33,791 bases of DNA, taken from positions 1 to 33,791 of the forward strand of contig NZ_JYNH01000039.1 of the NCBI RefSeq assembly GCF_000960765.1. Reading direction: 5' to 3'. The position numbers were made by a program, and so were the translations under genes. Below the pieces are notes generated by a model. It made no database searches, had not been told where the DNA came from, and worked only from the letters and a program-made list of their open reading frames with translations. This DNA comes from Desulfosporosinus sp. I2 (GTDB taxonomy: Bacteria > Bacillota > Desulfitobacteriia > Desulfitobacteriales > Desulfitobacteriaceae). This document shows, piece after piece, positions 8,791 to 18,175 of this stretch; position 1 is the stretch's first letter; each line of letters begins with the position of its first letter.

Positions 8791-9206
8791 TATTCTTGCA
8801 AACCTCCTTCTAAATGAAGTTGTTTTATGAACTTCACAATATCCCGCGTTGAAGTTCCCGTTCCGAATATTTCTGCTACTCCAGCTTCCTTTAAAAGAGT
8901 TTTGTCGTCTTCGGGAATAACCCCTCCAGCGATCACTTGGATATCTTGCGCTCCCTCCCGGGTTAGAAGCTCGATGATTCTCGGTAGTAGATAAGTATGA
9001 GCTCCGGATAAGATGCTAATTCCAATGATTTGAACATCCTCTTGAATCGCTGCTTCGACGATTTGCTCTGGGGTTTGCCGTAAACCTGTATATATAACTT
9101 CCATACCGGCATCCCTCAACGCCTGAGCAATAACTTTAGCCCCGCGATCGTGACCGTCCAAACCGACTTTACCGATTAAGACCCGAATACGTTGTCCTTT
9201 TTCCAT
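8790..9206 (-). CDS. Methylmalonyl-CoA mutase, cobalamin-binding small subunit
   Basis: A 138-residue stand-alone B12-binding domain. The DxHxxG cobalamin signature is present as [20 protein letters not shown], followed by the conserved Ser segment [14 protein letters not shown] and the GGVIPEDD loop. It binds adenosylcobalamin base-off and pairs with the large subunit encoded 14 nt upstream. Split mutases of this sort are common in Clostridia and Archaea. GGAGGA precedes the ATG. Confidence 0.94.
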   Translation of the reverse strand: MEKGQRIRVLIGKVGLDGHDRGAKVIAQALRDAGMEVIYTGLRQTPEQIVEAAIQEDVQIIGISILSGAHTYLLPRIIELLTREGAQDIQVIAGGVIPEDDKTLLKEAGVAEIFGTGTSTRDIVKFIKQLHLEGGLQE

Positions 9207-9220
9207 GACGACTCCTCCTG

Positions 9221-10909
9221 TTAAAAGGTGTTCTCTTGCCTGTATTCTCCAAATACTTTTCTTAATACGTCGCAGATTTCACCCAACGTTGTGTAATTCC
9301 GGACACAGTCCAGAAGATAGGGCATCAAGTTTTCCGTACTTTCTGCGGCTTTTTCCAACCGAAGGAGACCGGTCTCCACCTCTGCTTGATTTCTTTTTCG
9401 GTAGACTGCTGCTAATTTCTGTTTTTGTTCTTGCTCGACTTTCGGATTTATCTTGAGTAATCCTTTTGGTGGATCTTCTTGTGTCTTCTGAAATTTATTA
9501 ATCCCGACAATAACTCTAGTTTGATTTTCAATATCCATTTGATAGCGATAAGCACTAGTCTGGATTTCCTTTTGTTGAAAACCGAGTTCAATGGCTCGAA
9601 CTGCGCCTCCTAATTCGTCAATCTTCTCGAGGTAGGCCCAAACGGCCTGTTCTAAGTCCTCTGTTAATTTTTCTATGGCATAAGAACCGCCTAAGGGGTC
9701 CACTGTACCTGTAACCCCAGTTTCGTAGGCAATGGTTTGTTGGGTTCGTAAAGCGAGAAGAGCAGATTCTTGACTTGGCAAAGCTAAGGCCTCATCCCAG
9801 GCGTTGGTATGCAATGATTGAGTGCCACCCAGCACTGCACTGAGTGCCTGAAAGGCCACCCGCATAATATTCACCTCAGGTTGTTGGGCCGTCAACGTGC
9901 ACCCTGCTGTCTGGGTATGAAAACGCATCATCAGTGATTTGGGGTTCTTAGCCTTAAACCTGTCTTTCATAATCTTGGCCCATACTCTGCGGGCAGCTCT
10001 AAACTTGGCGACTTCCTCCAGGAAATTGGAATGAGCATTAAAGAAAAAGGAGAGACGAGGCGCAAATTTATCAATTTCTAACCCGACGTCAAGGGCAGCC
10101 TGGACATAGGCGATTCCGTCCGCTAGGGTAAAAGCCACCTCCTGAACCGCATTCGAACCAGCTTCGCGAATATGATATCCACTGATACTAATCGTGTTCC
10201 AGTTTGGAAGATTCTCGGCACAATATTTAAACGTATCGGTTATGAGACGCATTGAGGGTACCGGTGGGAAAATATAGGTTCCTCTAGCCATATATTCTTT
10301 TAAGATGTCATTTTGAATCGTTCCGGATAACTTAGAAGGGTCTACTCCCTGCTTTTCAGCAACCACAATATACATAGCTAAGAGTATAGCAGCGGGGGCA
10401 TTGATCGTCATTGAGGTACTAACCTTATCTAATGGAATATCCTTAAAGAGCGCTTCCATGTCAGCTAAGGAATCGATAGCAACCCCGACCTTACCTACTT
10501 CTCCTAAGGCAAGAGGGTCGTCGGAGTTATAACCAATTTGGGTCACCAAATCGAAAGCAATACTGAGGCCAGTTTGCCCTTGTTTAAGGAGATAAATAAA
10601 TCTGGAGTTCGTTTCTTGCGCAGTTCCAAAGCCGGCATATTGACGCATAGTCCAGAACCTACCCCGGTACATGTCGGGTTGAACACCACGAGTAAACGGG
10701 AATTCTCCTGGAAAGCTCAAATCGGATAAATAGTCAAGATTTAGGTTATCCGGCGTATAAAGCCTCTGAAACTCAACCTCTGAATCGACGCCTTCCCCCT
10801 GCTTTTCTGACGATTTAGATGGTTTTCCACTAAAATGTTTGTTTTCCCAAAGGCCCTTTTCTTGGGCAATTTTTTCTAACTCCTTATCCTTATCCATAGA
10901 CTTTTTCAC
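9221..10909 (-). CDS. Methylmalonyl-CoA mutase, catalytic large subunit
   Basis: A 562-residue TIM-barrel subunit. It contains [20 protein letters not shown] and [18 protein letters not shown] (substrate Tyr and loop), [50 protein letters not shown], and the radical-site stretch [20 protein letters not shown]. It rearranges succinyl-CoA to methylmalonyl-CoA with the B12 subunit. It overlaps the end of sucD by 20 nt. No MeaB-type GTPase chaperone gene is in the operon or elsewhere in this window. Confidence 0.95.
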   Translation of the reverse strand: MKKSMDKDKELEKIAQEKGLWENKHFSGKPSKSSEKQGEGVDSEVEFQRLYTPDNLNLDYLSDLSFPGEFPFTRGVQPDMYRGRFWTMRQYAGFGTAQETNSRFIYLLKQGQTGLSIAFDLVTQIGYNSDDPLALGEVGKVGVAIDSLADMEALFKDIPLDKVSTSMTINAPAAILLAMYIVVAEKQGVDPSKLSGTIQNDILKEYMARGTYIFPPVPSMRLITDTFKYCAENLPNWNTISISGYHIREAGSNAVQEVAFTLADGIAYVQAALDVGLEIDKFAPRLSFFFNAHSNFLEEVAKFRAARRVWAKIMKDRFKAKNPKSLMMRFHTQTAGCTLTAQQPEVNIMRVAFQALSAVLGGTQSLHTNAWDEALALPSQESALLALRTQQTIAYETGVTGTVDPLGGSYAIEKLTEDLEQAVWAYLEKIDELGGAVRAIELGFQQKEIQTSAYRYQMDIENQTRVIVGINKFQKTQEDPPKGLLKINPKVEQEQKQKLAAVYRKRNQAEVETGLLRLEKAAESTENLMPYLLDCVRNYTTLGEICDVLRKVFGEYRQENTF

Positions 10910-11780
10910 TCCCCTGTGCTAACGCTTGCTTGACAAGAGGGCCAACCTCCCATGGCAAGTTCGCCACACTGACACCAGCAGCTGTTAGCGCTTCAACTTT
11001 ACTCTTAAAGGTTCCCTTACCCCGTTCAATAATTGCTCCGGCATGCCCCATTCGTTTACCGGGAGGGGCACTTTTGCCAGCTAAAAAGGCAACGACAGGT
11101 TTAGTCATGCCCTTAATATAGTCGGCCGCTTTTTCTTCTGCATTTCCTCCGATTTCACCGACTAAAACTACAGCTTTAGTAGCAGGATCTGCCTCAAACT
11201 TTTCTAAAACTTGAATGAAGGACATACCAACGACTCGATCCCCGCCCAGGCCTACCACGCTTGATTGACCGACTCCTGCTCCGGTCAATTGATAGACGAT
11301 TTCGTAGCTTAGAGTCCCGCTGCGGGCCACGACACCCACCTCACCCGGCATGAAAATGTTATTAGGCATAATTCCAATCTTGCATTGACCCGGTGAAATC
11401 AGACCATACGTATTTGGGCCTACAATTTCTGCCTTTTGCTTTTCGGCGTACGCCATAATTTCTAAGGTGTCATGTAAGGGTACGTGTTCAGTTACAATAA
11501 CTAATGTTTTAATCCCCGCTTCTAAGGCCTCCAGGGCACAATCTTTGACAAGCTTGGCTGGGACAAAAATTACGGAAGCATCCACTTGTTGCTTAAGCAT
11601 TGCTTCTTCAACGGTATCATAAACTGGGACTCCGTGAACTTCCTGTCCGCCCTTGCCAGGGGATACCCCTCCTACAATCTTGCTTCCAAAGGCTATCATC
11701 TGCCCGGTATGAAATTGACCCTGGGTTCCGGTAATTCCTTGCACAATAATTCTGGTGGTTTGATTAAGAATTATGGACAT
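10890..11780 (-). CDS. sucD: Succinyl-CoA synthetase alpha subunit
   Basis: A 296-residue CoA-ligase alpha subunit. The Rossmann CoA site is [20 protein letters not shown], followed by [20 protein letters not shown], and the phosphohistidine loop is [15 protein letters not shown]. It forms succinyl-CoA from succinate with SucC, or the reverse with substrate-level ATP formation. It overlaps sucC by 17 nt and the mutase gene by 20 nt, so expression is tightly coupled. It could use another dicarboxylate, but the mutase context favours succinate. Confidence 0.93.
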   Translation of the reverse strand: MSIILNQTTRIIVQGITGTQGQFHTGQMIAFGSKIVGGVSPGKGGQEVHGVPVYDTVEEAMLKQQVDASVIFVPAKLVKDCALEALEAGIKTLVIVTEHVPLHDTLEIMAYAEKQKAEIVGPNTYGLISPGQCKIGIMPNNIFMPGEVGVVARSGTLSYEIVYQLTGAGVGQSSVVGLGGDRVVGMSFIQVLEKFEADPATKAVVLVGEIGGNAEEKAADYIKGMTKPVVAFLAGKSAPPGKRMGHAGAIIERGKGTFKSKVEALTAAGVSVANLPWEVGPLVKQALAQGSEKVYG

Positions 11781-12897
11781 CAGTTCCTCCTCCCTTCAGT
11801 AACGAGATTACTTTGGTTACTGCTTCTTCGACACTCTTGAAGGATTCTATGCCTTGTTCCCGTAAAATTGCGGTGCCTAAATCCTCGTTTGTGCCTACTA
11901 AGCGAATAACTACCGGCAATTTAAGATCAAGAGCCTTCTTTACTTGCACAAAAGCGCGTGCTACATCATCACACCGAGTTATTCCCCCGAAAATATTAAT
12001 CAAGAGAGCCTTAGGATTCGTGGAGAGTAAGATTTCCAAGGCTGCTGCCGTGGCTTTCTCACTAGATCCGCCTCCGGCATCCATAAAGTTACGCGCACTC
12101 GATCCAAAGTGTTGGAGCAAGTCAAGCGTGGCCATTGTAATCCCGGCACCGTTAGCCATGACTCCAACCTCTCCATCGAGTTCAACATAAGATATTCCTA
12201 AATCATCAGCTTTCTTTTCCACAGCTGTCTTTTCTTCGACATAGGGAACCTCTGGTAAGAAACGATAGGCGGCTTCATCGTCAACGGTCATCTTGCCATC
12301 CGCAGCCAAGACTTGCGAGGGAGTCACGACTAAGGGGTTAATCTCGACTAATTCAGCATCGTACTTGCGAAAAACCTGGTAGAGTTTCAGCATAACCTCC
12401 TCAGTTTGCTTAGCTTCCCGACCCTTCAAGCCCATTTGACGTGTAATTTCACGGGTAGCATACGGCTGGAGACCAATCGTGATATCGATAAAACGTTTAA
12501 TAACCTGTTCCTCCGGCACTTGTTCAATATCCATCCCGCCAGCAACGGAGGCCAACAGAACAATTTGTCTTTTTGATCCATCAACGGTGATTGCAAGATA
12601 CAATTCCCGTTCTATAGTGACCTTTTCTTCAATCAAAACCGTCTCCACTTGGCATCCTTTAATCTTTGAGGCTAGTAATTCTTGTACTTTAGAAATGGCA
12701 TCCTGAGGTTCTGTGGCAAATTTTATGCCCCCCGCCTTACCGCGCCCTCCAGAGAGGACTTGGGATTTAATCGCCACCGACCCTGTTTTTTCTTGAAAAG
12801 CGGCCACACCATCAACCCCGGTAAAAACAGCCCCCATCGGGACAGGAATTCCATTCCGTCTAAAAATCTCTTTAGCCATGTACTCGTAAAGTTTCAA
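11764..12897 (-). CDS. sucC: Succinyl-CoA synthetase beta subunit
   Basis: A 377-residue ATP-grasp subunit. It starts KLYEYMAKEIFRRNGIPVP, has the nucleotide-site loop VLSGGRGKAGGIKFA, the metal-site stretch VEINPLVVT, and VMANGAGITMATLDLLQHFG followed by LINIFGGITRCDDVA. The start is TTG with AAAGGAG 8 nt upstream. It is the first gene of the operon, about 36 nt downstream of the start site predicted from the -24/-12 promoter at 12945-12961. Confidence 0.93.
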   Translation of the reverse strand: MKLYEYMAKEIFRRNGIPVPMGAVFTGVDGVAAFQEKTGSVAIKSQVLSGGRGKAGGIKFATEPQDAISKVQELLASKIKGCQVETVLIEEKVTIERELYLAITVDGSKRQIVLLASVAGGMDIEQVPEEQVIKRFIDITIGLQPYATREITRQMGLKGREAKQTEEVMLKLYQVFRKYDAELVEINPLVVTPSQVLAADGKMTVDDEAAYRFLPEVPYVEEKTAVEKKADDLGISYVELDGEVGVMANGAGITMATLDLLQHFGSSARNFMDAGGGSSEKATAAALEILLSTNPKALLINIFGGITRCDDVARAFVQVKKALDLKLPVVIRLVGTNEDLGTAILREQGIESFKSVEEAVTKVISLLKGGGTDVHNS

Positions 12898-12940
12898 ACC
12901 GACAAACTCCTTTCTCTAACTATTCAGAATTATCAGTAAT

Positions 12941-12962
12941 ATATAGCAAGATTTATGCCAAT
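12941..12962 (-). promoter_or_regulatory. Sigma-54 (-24/-12) promoter of the sucC-mmdB operon
   Basis: On the minus strand the -24 box TTGGCAT (12955-12961) and the -12 box TTGCT (12945-12949) have the exact canonical spacing. The only change from TTGGCAC is the last base. Transcription should start near 12933. The neighbouring PrpR-like sigma-54 activator is the obvious candidate regulator. Confidence 0.85.
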
Positions 12963-12966
12963 CTCA

Positions 12967-13020
12967 AGTTTTACGCAAAAGAGGCGGAATAGCATCATTC
13001 CGCCTCTTTTGCGTAAAACT
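12967..13020. terminator. Perfect 24-bp inverted repeat between regulator gene and operon promoter
   Basis: The arms AGTTTTACGCAAAAGAGGCG+GAAT and their exact complement surround a 6-nt loop (AGCATC). It lies 95 nt past the regulator stop and ends 6 nt before the -24 box. It is probably the terminator of the regulator gene, because the arm contains A4/T4 runs and CTTTT follows on the plus side. Its place at about -60 relative to the operon start also allows a protein-binding role. Confidence 0.6.
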
Positions 13021-13032
13021 CTTTTATATTGA

Positions 13033-13082
13033 TTGAAACATAATGTTACAACAATGTCGCACAAGCGTTTCAGCTGTTTCAA
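13033..13082. promoter_or_regulatory. Candidate upstream activator site for the sigma-54 promoter
   Basis: TTGAAACA (13033-13040) and its exact complement TGTTTCAA (13075-13082) have centres 42 nt apart, about four helix turns. An additional GTTTCA (13067-13072) lies between them. The set sits about 100-150 nt upstream of the predicted start, the usual enhancer distance for a sigma-54 activator. This is inference from position and symmetry only. Confidence 0.4.
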
Positions 13083-13114
13083 AGTTTCCTTCGTTTAAAC
13101 CATCACTCCACGAA

Positions 13115-14623
13115 TTAGCCAAAAGTGTTCCCTTTCAATTTTCTCCAGAGCGTCGTGCGGCTAATTCCAAGTTTTTTGGCCGCCTCGGTTTTATTTCCTT
13201 GCACGCTATTTAAAACACGGTTAAATTCTTCTTGTTCAACTGAACAAAGTTTAGAGGGAGTAAGCCTTTCGAATAACGATAACAGTAAATCCTCATACTC
13301 TTCATTTTTATAGAGTGCCGCGAATCGCTCAATTATATTTCTTAGTTCCCGGATATTACCGGGCCAGTTATAATCTCCGAATATAGGGTGTTGGGAAATT
13401 CCTTCGATTTCGTTTGCTGTAAGATCATGACACGTTTCCGAGAGAAACTTTTTAACGAGTAAAGGAATATCTGTTTTGCGAACTCGCAGAGGAGGGAGAC
13501 GAAGTTCTAAGACGTTCAGCCTATAATACAAATCCTTACGAAAGTAACCTTTTTCAGTCATTTCCCAGAGATCTTTGTTGGTGGCAGATATCACTTGGAT
13601 GTTTACTGAACGTATATGGTCCCCTCCAATCCGCAGAACCTCGTGTTCTTCTAAGACCCTTAACAGACGGGATTGTAGAGACATGGAAAGTTCACCAATT
13701 TCGTCCAAAAATACGGTTCCTTCATGGGCTAGTTCAAACAATCCCGGTTTCCCACCCTTTTTGGCTCCCGTGAAGGCCCCTTCTTCATACCCAAAAAGCT
13801 CACTTTCCAGTAAGTTGTCAGGAATAGCTGCGCAGTTTATGGTGACAAACGGACGGCGAAATCGGATACCGGCATTATGAATACCTTGGGCAAAAAGTTC
13901 CTTTCCAGTTCCGGACTCACCCGTAATTAGCACCGAAGAAGAGTTTTTAGCATAGAGAAAAGCTTCGCGTTTAGCCTTTTGGATCTGGTCACTGGTACCT
14001 ATAATATCTTTTATAAATGTCTTGGCCACAAAACCTTTTTGATATAGACTTTTACGAATCTTTTCCTCGACTTCTTGGATGATCCCAATATTTTGGAACG
14101 TTGCCACAGCTCCCATTACTTCCGCATTGACCAAAATTGGTATACGATTGATGACAATTTGACTATCCCCGATCGACTCAATCTGGTTGAGCTCTGGTCT
14201 GCGACTTTGCATAACTTTAGTAAGCTTGGCAGTGGGGAAAACACCTGCAATCGATTGACCTAGGACTTTGTGTTGAGAGGTACCAATAATTTTTTCTGCA
14301 CTTGGATTAATGACTGTGATTAGACCGTTTCTGTCAACCGCTATGATACCTTCATACGAAAAAGCTAAAATTGTCCGTAGTTCCTCCGCTTTTCTAGCCT
14401 CAACTTTCTTTGAAAAAGCGATTTGGACCGCAGTATCTAAGGCCCTTGTCACGCCGTCTGATGAGTAAATAAAGATTCCCTTGATCCCTTTGTTGCTGAT
14501 TACTTCCTGAAGAAAGCTTCCCCCAATGACAACCTTCACCCCTTCATTCTGAAGTTGGTTCAAAGTCTCTTCAATATCACTAATATGTTGATATGTAAAT
14601 TGTTTAATTGTAATATTCAGCAA
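13115..14623 (-). CDS. PrpR-like sigma-54 activator, C-terminal part of a frameshifted gene
   Basis: This reading frame holds the rear half of a PrpR_N sensor domain (to about residue 90), a PAS domain (100-200, FSYEGIIAVDRNGLITVINP) and a sigma-54 AAA+ domain. The last has Walker A GESGTGKE, the sigma-54 contact loop GAFTGAKKGGKPG, Walker B VFLDEIGEL and the arginine-finger region YYRLNVLELRLPPLR. A Fis-type helix-turn-helix (TEAAKKLGISRTTLWRKL) ends it. Its nominal start (14623) is only a Leu codon without a ribosome site. The frame continues upstream as SDTVGLISYESKIP to the A7 run at 14690-14696. Removing one A joins it to the 14658-14987 frame and gives a normal 623-residue regulator. 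It probably senses a propionate-pathway metabolite and drives the sucC-mmdB operon. Confidence 0.85.
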   Translation of the reverse strand: MLNITIKQFTYQHISDIEETLNQLQNEGVKVVIGGSFLQEVISNKGIKGIFIYSSDGVTRALDTAVQIAFSKKVEARKAEELRTILAFSYEGIIAVDRNGLITVINPSAEKIIGTSQHKVLGQSIAGVFPTAKLTKVMQSRRPELNQIESIGDSQIVINRIPILVNAEVMGAVATFQNIGIIQEVEEKIRKSLYQKGFVAKTFIKDIIGTSDQIQKAKREAFLYAKNSSSVLITGESGTGKELFAQGIHNAGIRFRRPFVTINCAAIPDNLLESELFGYEEGAFTGAKKGGKPGLFELAHEGTVFLDEIGELSMSLQSRLLRVLEEHEVLRIGGDHIRSVNIQVISATNKDLWEMTEKGYFRKDLYYRLNVLELRLPPLRVRKTDIPLLVKKFLSETCHDLTANEIEGISQHPIFGDYNWPGNIRELRNIIERFAALYKNEEYEDLLLSLFERLTPSKLCSVEQEEFNRVLNSVQGNKTEAAKKLGISRTTLWRKLKGNTFG

Positions 14624-14657
14624 TCCAGATAGGTTTTCTAGATTAGGGATTTTACTT

Positions 14658-14987
14658 TCATATGAGATTAGACCGACGGTATCTGAATATTTTTTTGGCT
14701 TCCCTCAGTGCAGCTAGAATGTCGAATCCAGTTACTTTAATCTCCACTAATGGGTTTGCTAGGTTACCAGAGAGTAGTTTAGCGGTTCCTCCAGCGGAAA
14801 GGAAAACATCAGCTTCCCCGTTCTTTTCCATGTTCCCGGCCTTTTCCAGGACATCTTTTAACATACAGTCAATCACTAAAATGCGGACTGGATGAGGTGC
14901 TTTATAATTAAGTTGATTGATAAACGAGGTTAAAGCGTGATAGCTAAATACTGCAATAGTAGGTTCATTTTTAGATCCCTCCTGCAT
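14658..14987 (-). pseudogene. PrpR-like sigma-54 activator, N-terminal part (frameshifted)
   Basis: The first 101 residues (to REAKK) are the front half of a PrpR_N-type sensor domain: AVFSYHALTSFINQLNY, ADVFLSAGGTAKLL, and VEIKVTGFDILAALREAKK. After the A7 run at 14690-14696 the frame drifts into RYRRSNLI and stops, while the +1 frame resumes the domain with KYSDTVGLISYES. The true start is here: AAGGGAG lies 7 nt before ATG 14987. As the DNA stands the gene yields a 109-residue fragment. It could be a sequencing slip, a real mutation or polymerase/ribosome slippage. Confidence 0.85.
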
Positions 14988-15306
14988 AAATGAACTCCCT
15001 TCTTTTGATTCACAATAGAATAATTTTATGGTTAAAAGCTAAATATTTTGCCCCTCATTTTAAATATGTAATTTTGTTCTCTATGATAATAGAATATTTC
15101 GGCAATATTGATAGATGTCCTGCAATGAATTCATTTGTTATAAATAAATAATATCCTAATCCGATATTAACCCTATTAGCACTATCAGAAATCTATGCAC
15201 TAGTAGTAATCTAGCCGTTAGGTAACTCATCCTTAAGATTCATCAATCAGCCGTATTCCTAAATTTAACAGTTCAGGAACTATTTAAAAAATATTTTTGT
15301 AATATA

Positions 15307-15335
15307 TTGAAAATATAGAATATTCGTTATATTAT
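15307..15335 (+). promoter_or_regulatory. Sigma-A-type promoter upstream of acs
   Basis: TTGAAA (15307-15312), a 17-nt spacer and TATTAT (15330-15335) form a good housekeeping-type match. A TATAAT at 15340-15345 is an alternative -10 but lacks a matching -35. The leader to the acs start would be about 130 nt. Confidence 0.55.
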
Positions 15336-15420
15336 TTGCTATAATAGAAATATTATTACAAACAAATTAACTTCTCTAGGGAGGTGATAAACAAAGCCAT
15401 TCATTTCATAGATACTAATC

Positions 15421-15458
15421 TTTTGTTCTAAATTACGATTCCCATTACAAGAACAAAA
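15421..15458 (+). promoter_or_regulatory. Leader hairpin just before the acs ribosome site
   Basis: TTTTGTTCT (15421-15429) pairs exactly with AGAACAAAA (15450-15458) around a 20-nt loop, ending 4 nt before the GGAGGG ribosome site. It may affect translation or mRNA stability; no riboswitch family is recognised. Confidence 0.35.
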
Positions 15459-15471
15459 AAATGGAGGGTGA

Positions 15472-17424
15472 ATGATGGTAACTAAAGAACTGGAACTGGA
15501 AGCTCTATTACAAGAAAATCGACATTTTGAGCCGTCAGAAGAATTCCGGAATAATGCAAATGTCAAAACACCTGATCTTTACAACGAGTCATCTGAAGAT
15601 AGAATAGGATTCTGGGCAAAGCAATCAGAACGATTAACGTGGATTGAACCATGGACCAAAGTTTTAGATTGGGAACCACCCTTTGCCCAATGGTTTGTAG
15701 GTGGTAAATTGAATGCTGCCTATAATTGTCTGGATCGTCACCTTAAATCTTGGCGTCGTAATAAAGCAGCTATCCTATTTGAGGGCGAAAATGGAGATAG
15801 CCGGGTTCTCACCTATCAAGATTTGTATCGTGAAGTGTCTCAATTTGCCAATGTTTTAAAATCCATGGGAATAAAAAAAGGGGATCGGGTAACAATTTAT
15901 CTTCCCATGATTCCAGAAGCCGCTATTGCAATGCTTGCTTGTGCACGTATCGGAGCTCCACATAGCGTAATATTCGGTGGTTTCAGTGCTGAATCATTGA
16001 GAAACAGAATAGAGGATGCTCAAGCGAAAGTATTGATTACTTCCGACGGTAGTTTCCGCAAAGGAAATATTGTTCCGCTAAAGTCTAATGCCGATATAGC
16101 TCTAGAAGGTGTCAATTGCATTGAACATGTTGTGGTTGTTAAACGTACAGACAACAAAGTGGCTATGCAAGAAGGCCGGGATATCTGGTATCACGATGCT
16201 ATGAAAAATGCTCAGTTAACTTGTCCTGTCGAACCAATGGACGCCGAGGACGTACTTTTCATTTTATATACGAGTGGAACAACGGGTAAACCTAAAGGGG
16301 TAGTCCATACAACAGGTGGCTATATGGTGGGTGTTTCGACAACTCACGATTGGGTTTTTGATCTTAAAGAAGAGGATGTTTATTGGTGTACCGCCGATGT
16401 TGGTTGGATTACAGGTCATAGTTATATTGTTTACGGTCCTTTAGCCAACGGTGCTACGGTATTAATGTATGAGGGTACTCCCGATTATCCTGCCAAAGAC
16501 CGCAATTGGGAGATTATCGAGAAATATGGCGTTACCATTCTCTATACCGCGCCCACCGCTATTAGGACGTTTATGAAGTGGGGACCAAGTTACCCGCAGG
16601 GAAGGGATCTTTCCAGTTTAAGATTATTAGGTACTGTCGGTGAACCCATAAATCCAGAAGCTTGGATCTGGTATCACAAATACATCGGCGGGGAACGTTG
16701 TCCAATAGTTGATACTTGGTGGCAAACAGAAACAGGTATGATTATGATGACACCTTTGCCAGGGATAACGGAAACCAAACCCGGCTCTTGTACGGTACCT
16801 TTCCCGGGCGTTAAGGTGGAAATTGTTGACCAAGCAGGCAACCCTGTTCCCAAAGGAAGCGGGGGATTGTTAGTCGTTCGTGAACCATGGCCAGCAATGC
16901 TTAGAACAGTATACAACGACCCAGATCGCTACGTTAGTACCTATTGGAGCAACTGGAAGGAAATTTATTTTACGGGTGACGGGGCAAAGTGGGATGAAGA
17001 AGGTTATTTCTGGCTATTAGGTCGTGTCGACGACGTTATCAATGTTTCTGGCCATCGCATTGGAACTGCAGAAGTCGAGAGTTCCTTGGTAGACTATCCG
17101 TTAGTGGCTGAAGCAGCCTGTATCGGAAAAGATCATGAAGTTAAAGGTCAAGCTATTGTCTGCTTTGTAACTTTAAAAGAAGGCTTTAAGGTTATGGATG
17201 GACTAGTAGATGAGCTAAAGCAACATGTTGGCAAGAAAATCGGAGCCATTGCTCGCCCTGATGATATTTTCTTCACTGCAGAATTACCTAAAACCAGAAG
17301 TGGCAAAATTATGAGGCGTCTTCTCCGGGATATTGCTGAGGGGCGTGCCTTGGGGGATGTTTCGACCTTGGCGGACGCAGCCGTACTTGATTTTTTGAAA
17401 AGAAAATATAATGAAGAAGAATAG
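15472..17424 (+). CDS. acs: Acetyl-CoA synthetase (AMP-forming)
   Basis: A 650-residue full-length Acs. It has the N-terminal cap ([37 protein letters not shown]), the AMP-binding P-loop [19 protein letters not shown], the pocket motif DTWWQTETG, the hinge region [20 protein letters not shown], and the C-terminal catalytic lysine in [11 protein letters not shown]. It activates acetate, and possibly propionate, via acyl-AMP; the double Trp in the pocket motif is typical of acetate enzymes. GGAGGG is 3 nt before the first ATG and 6 nt before the second (15475), so the latter may be used. It heads an acs-satP-acs2 set with 84- and 25-nt gaps. Confidence 0.95.
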   Translation: MMVTKELELEALLQENRHFEPSEEFRNNANVKTPDLYNESSEDRIGFWAKQSERLTWIEPWTKVLDWEPPFAQWFVGGKLNAAYNCLDRHLKSWRRNKAAILFEGENGDSRVLTYQDLYREVSQFANVLKSMGIKKGDRVTIYLPMIPEAAIAMLACARIGAPHSVIFGGFSAESLRNRIEDAQAKVLITSDGSFRKGNIVPLKSNADIALEGVNCIEHVVVVKRTDNKVAMQEGRDIWYHDAMKNAQLTCPVEPMDAEDVLFILYTSGTTGKPKGVVHTTGGYMVGVSTTHDWVFDLKEEDVYWCTADVGWITGHSYIVYGPLANGATVLMYEGTPDYPAKDRNWEIIEKYGVTILYTAPTAIRTFMKWGPSYPQGRDLSSLRLLGTVGEPINPEAWIWYHKYIGGERCPIVDTWWQTETGMIMMTPLPGITETKPGSCTVPFPGVKVEIVDQAGNPVPKGSGGLLVVREPWPAMLRTVYNDPDRYVSTYWSNWKEIYFTGDGAKWDEEGYFWLLGRVDDVINVSGHRIGTAEVESSLVDYPLVAEAACIGKDHEVKGQAIVCFVTLKEGFKVMDGLVDELKQHVGKKIGAIARPDDIFFTAELPKTRSGKIMRRLLRDIAEGRALGDVSTLADAAVLDFLKRKYNEEE

Positions 17425-17508
17425 TCAAATAGCTTTATAACAGGTTCTAAAGACTGAGGGGAACTCAAGAGAAGTTATCTTAAACTAAAAAAAGGGGGAG
17501 TAGCTAAT

Positions 17509-18132
17509 ATGGCAGAGGTAATGGAGATCCGAGAAAGTGCAATTGCTGACCCTGGACCACTTGGTTTAGCAGGTTTCGCACTCACTACTTTCATTCTGAG
17601 CATGTCAAACGCTCACTTTGTTCCTGCGGAGCTCGGTGCCCTGTTTGTTCCCTTAGCCTTGTTTTATGGAGGTTTAGCCCAAATCCTAGCTGGTATGTGG
17701 GAATTTAAAAAGAACAATACCTTTGGTGCTGTTGCCTTCACCACTTATGGCGCATTTTGGATGGGCTTAGCCACATTAGTTATTTTAGAGACACTCAAAA
17801 TACTAAACTTTGGTGCTTCTGCGCATGCCGCGATAGGGTTATACCTGATAGGGTTTACCATCTTCAGTTTCTACATGTGGATAGGAACGTTTAGATTAAA
17901 TAATGCTTTACTCTCAGTATTTTCTTTTTTAATGATTTGTTTTATTTTATTAGACCTTGCTGAATTCGGTTATATCTCAAGTGTTCCGGGCGGTATCTTT
18001 GGGTTGATTACTGCAGCTTGCGCATGGTATACCTCGGCAGCTGGAATTTTAAATCCGTTATATGGAAGAACAGTGCTGCCAGTCGGGCCACGCGGGGTTA
18101 CTGTTCCAAAAGGAATATCACATAGCGCATGA
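17509..18132 (+). CDS. GPR1/FUN34/YaaH (SatP-type) acetate transporter
   Basis: A 207-residue protein with six predicted membrane helices. The family signature is near the N-terminus (ADPGPLGLAGFALTTFILS, the NPAPLGL-type motif), followed by FVPLALFYGGLAQILAGMWEF and FGAVAFTTYGAFWMGLA. Family members carry acetate, succinate or protons. Its place between two acyl-CoA synthetases supports uptake of a short-chain acid that is then activated. A GGGGGAG site lies 8 nt upstream. Confidence 0.93.
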   Translation: MAEVMEIRESAIADPGPLGLAGFALTTFILSMSNAHFVPAELGALFVPLALFYGGLAQILAGMWEFKKNNTFGAVAFTTYGAFWMGLATLVILETLKILNFGASAHAAIGLYLIGFTIFSFYMWIGTFRLNNALLSVFSFLMICFILLDLAEFGYISSVPGGIFGLITAACAWYTSAAGILNPLYGRTVLPVGPRGVTVPKGISHSA

Positions 18133-18175
18133 AAAATAATTGTAAGGTTATATACCCTTGAAAGGAGTCAGTGTT

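Larger units (their letters stand above)
14988..15471. other. Divergent control region between prpR-like regulator and acs
   Basis: A 484-nt AT-rich stretch with no gene. It holds the regulator's ribosome site next to 14987, the acs promoter at 15307-15335 and the acs leader hairpin at 15421-15458. I looked for a -24/-12 promoter facing acs and found none. The central 15060-15300 shows only weak short repeats. Confidence 0.6.

Noticed and set aside
12967-13020. 24-bp inverted repeat as an insertion-sequence end
   Set aside because: No transposase or target duplication nearby. Terminator or operator fits the position better.
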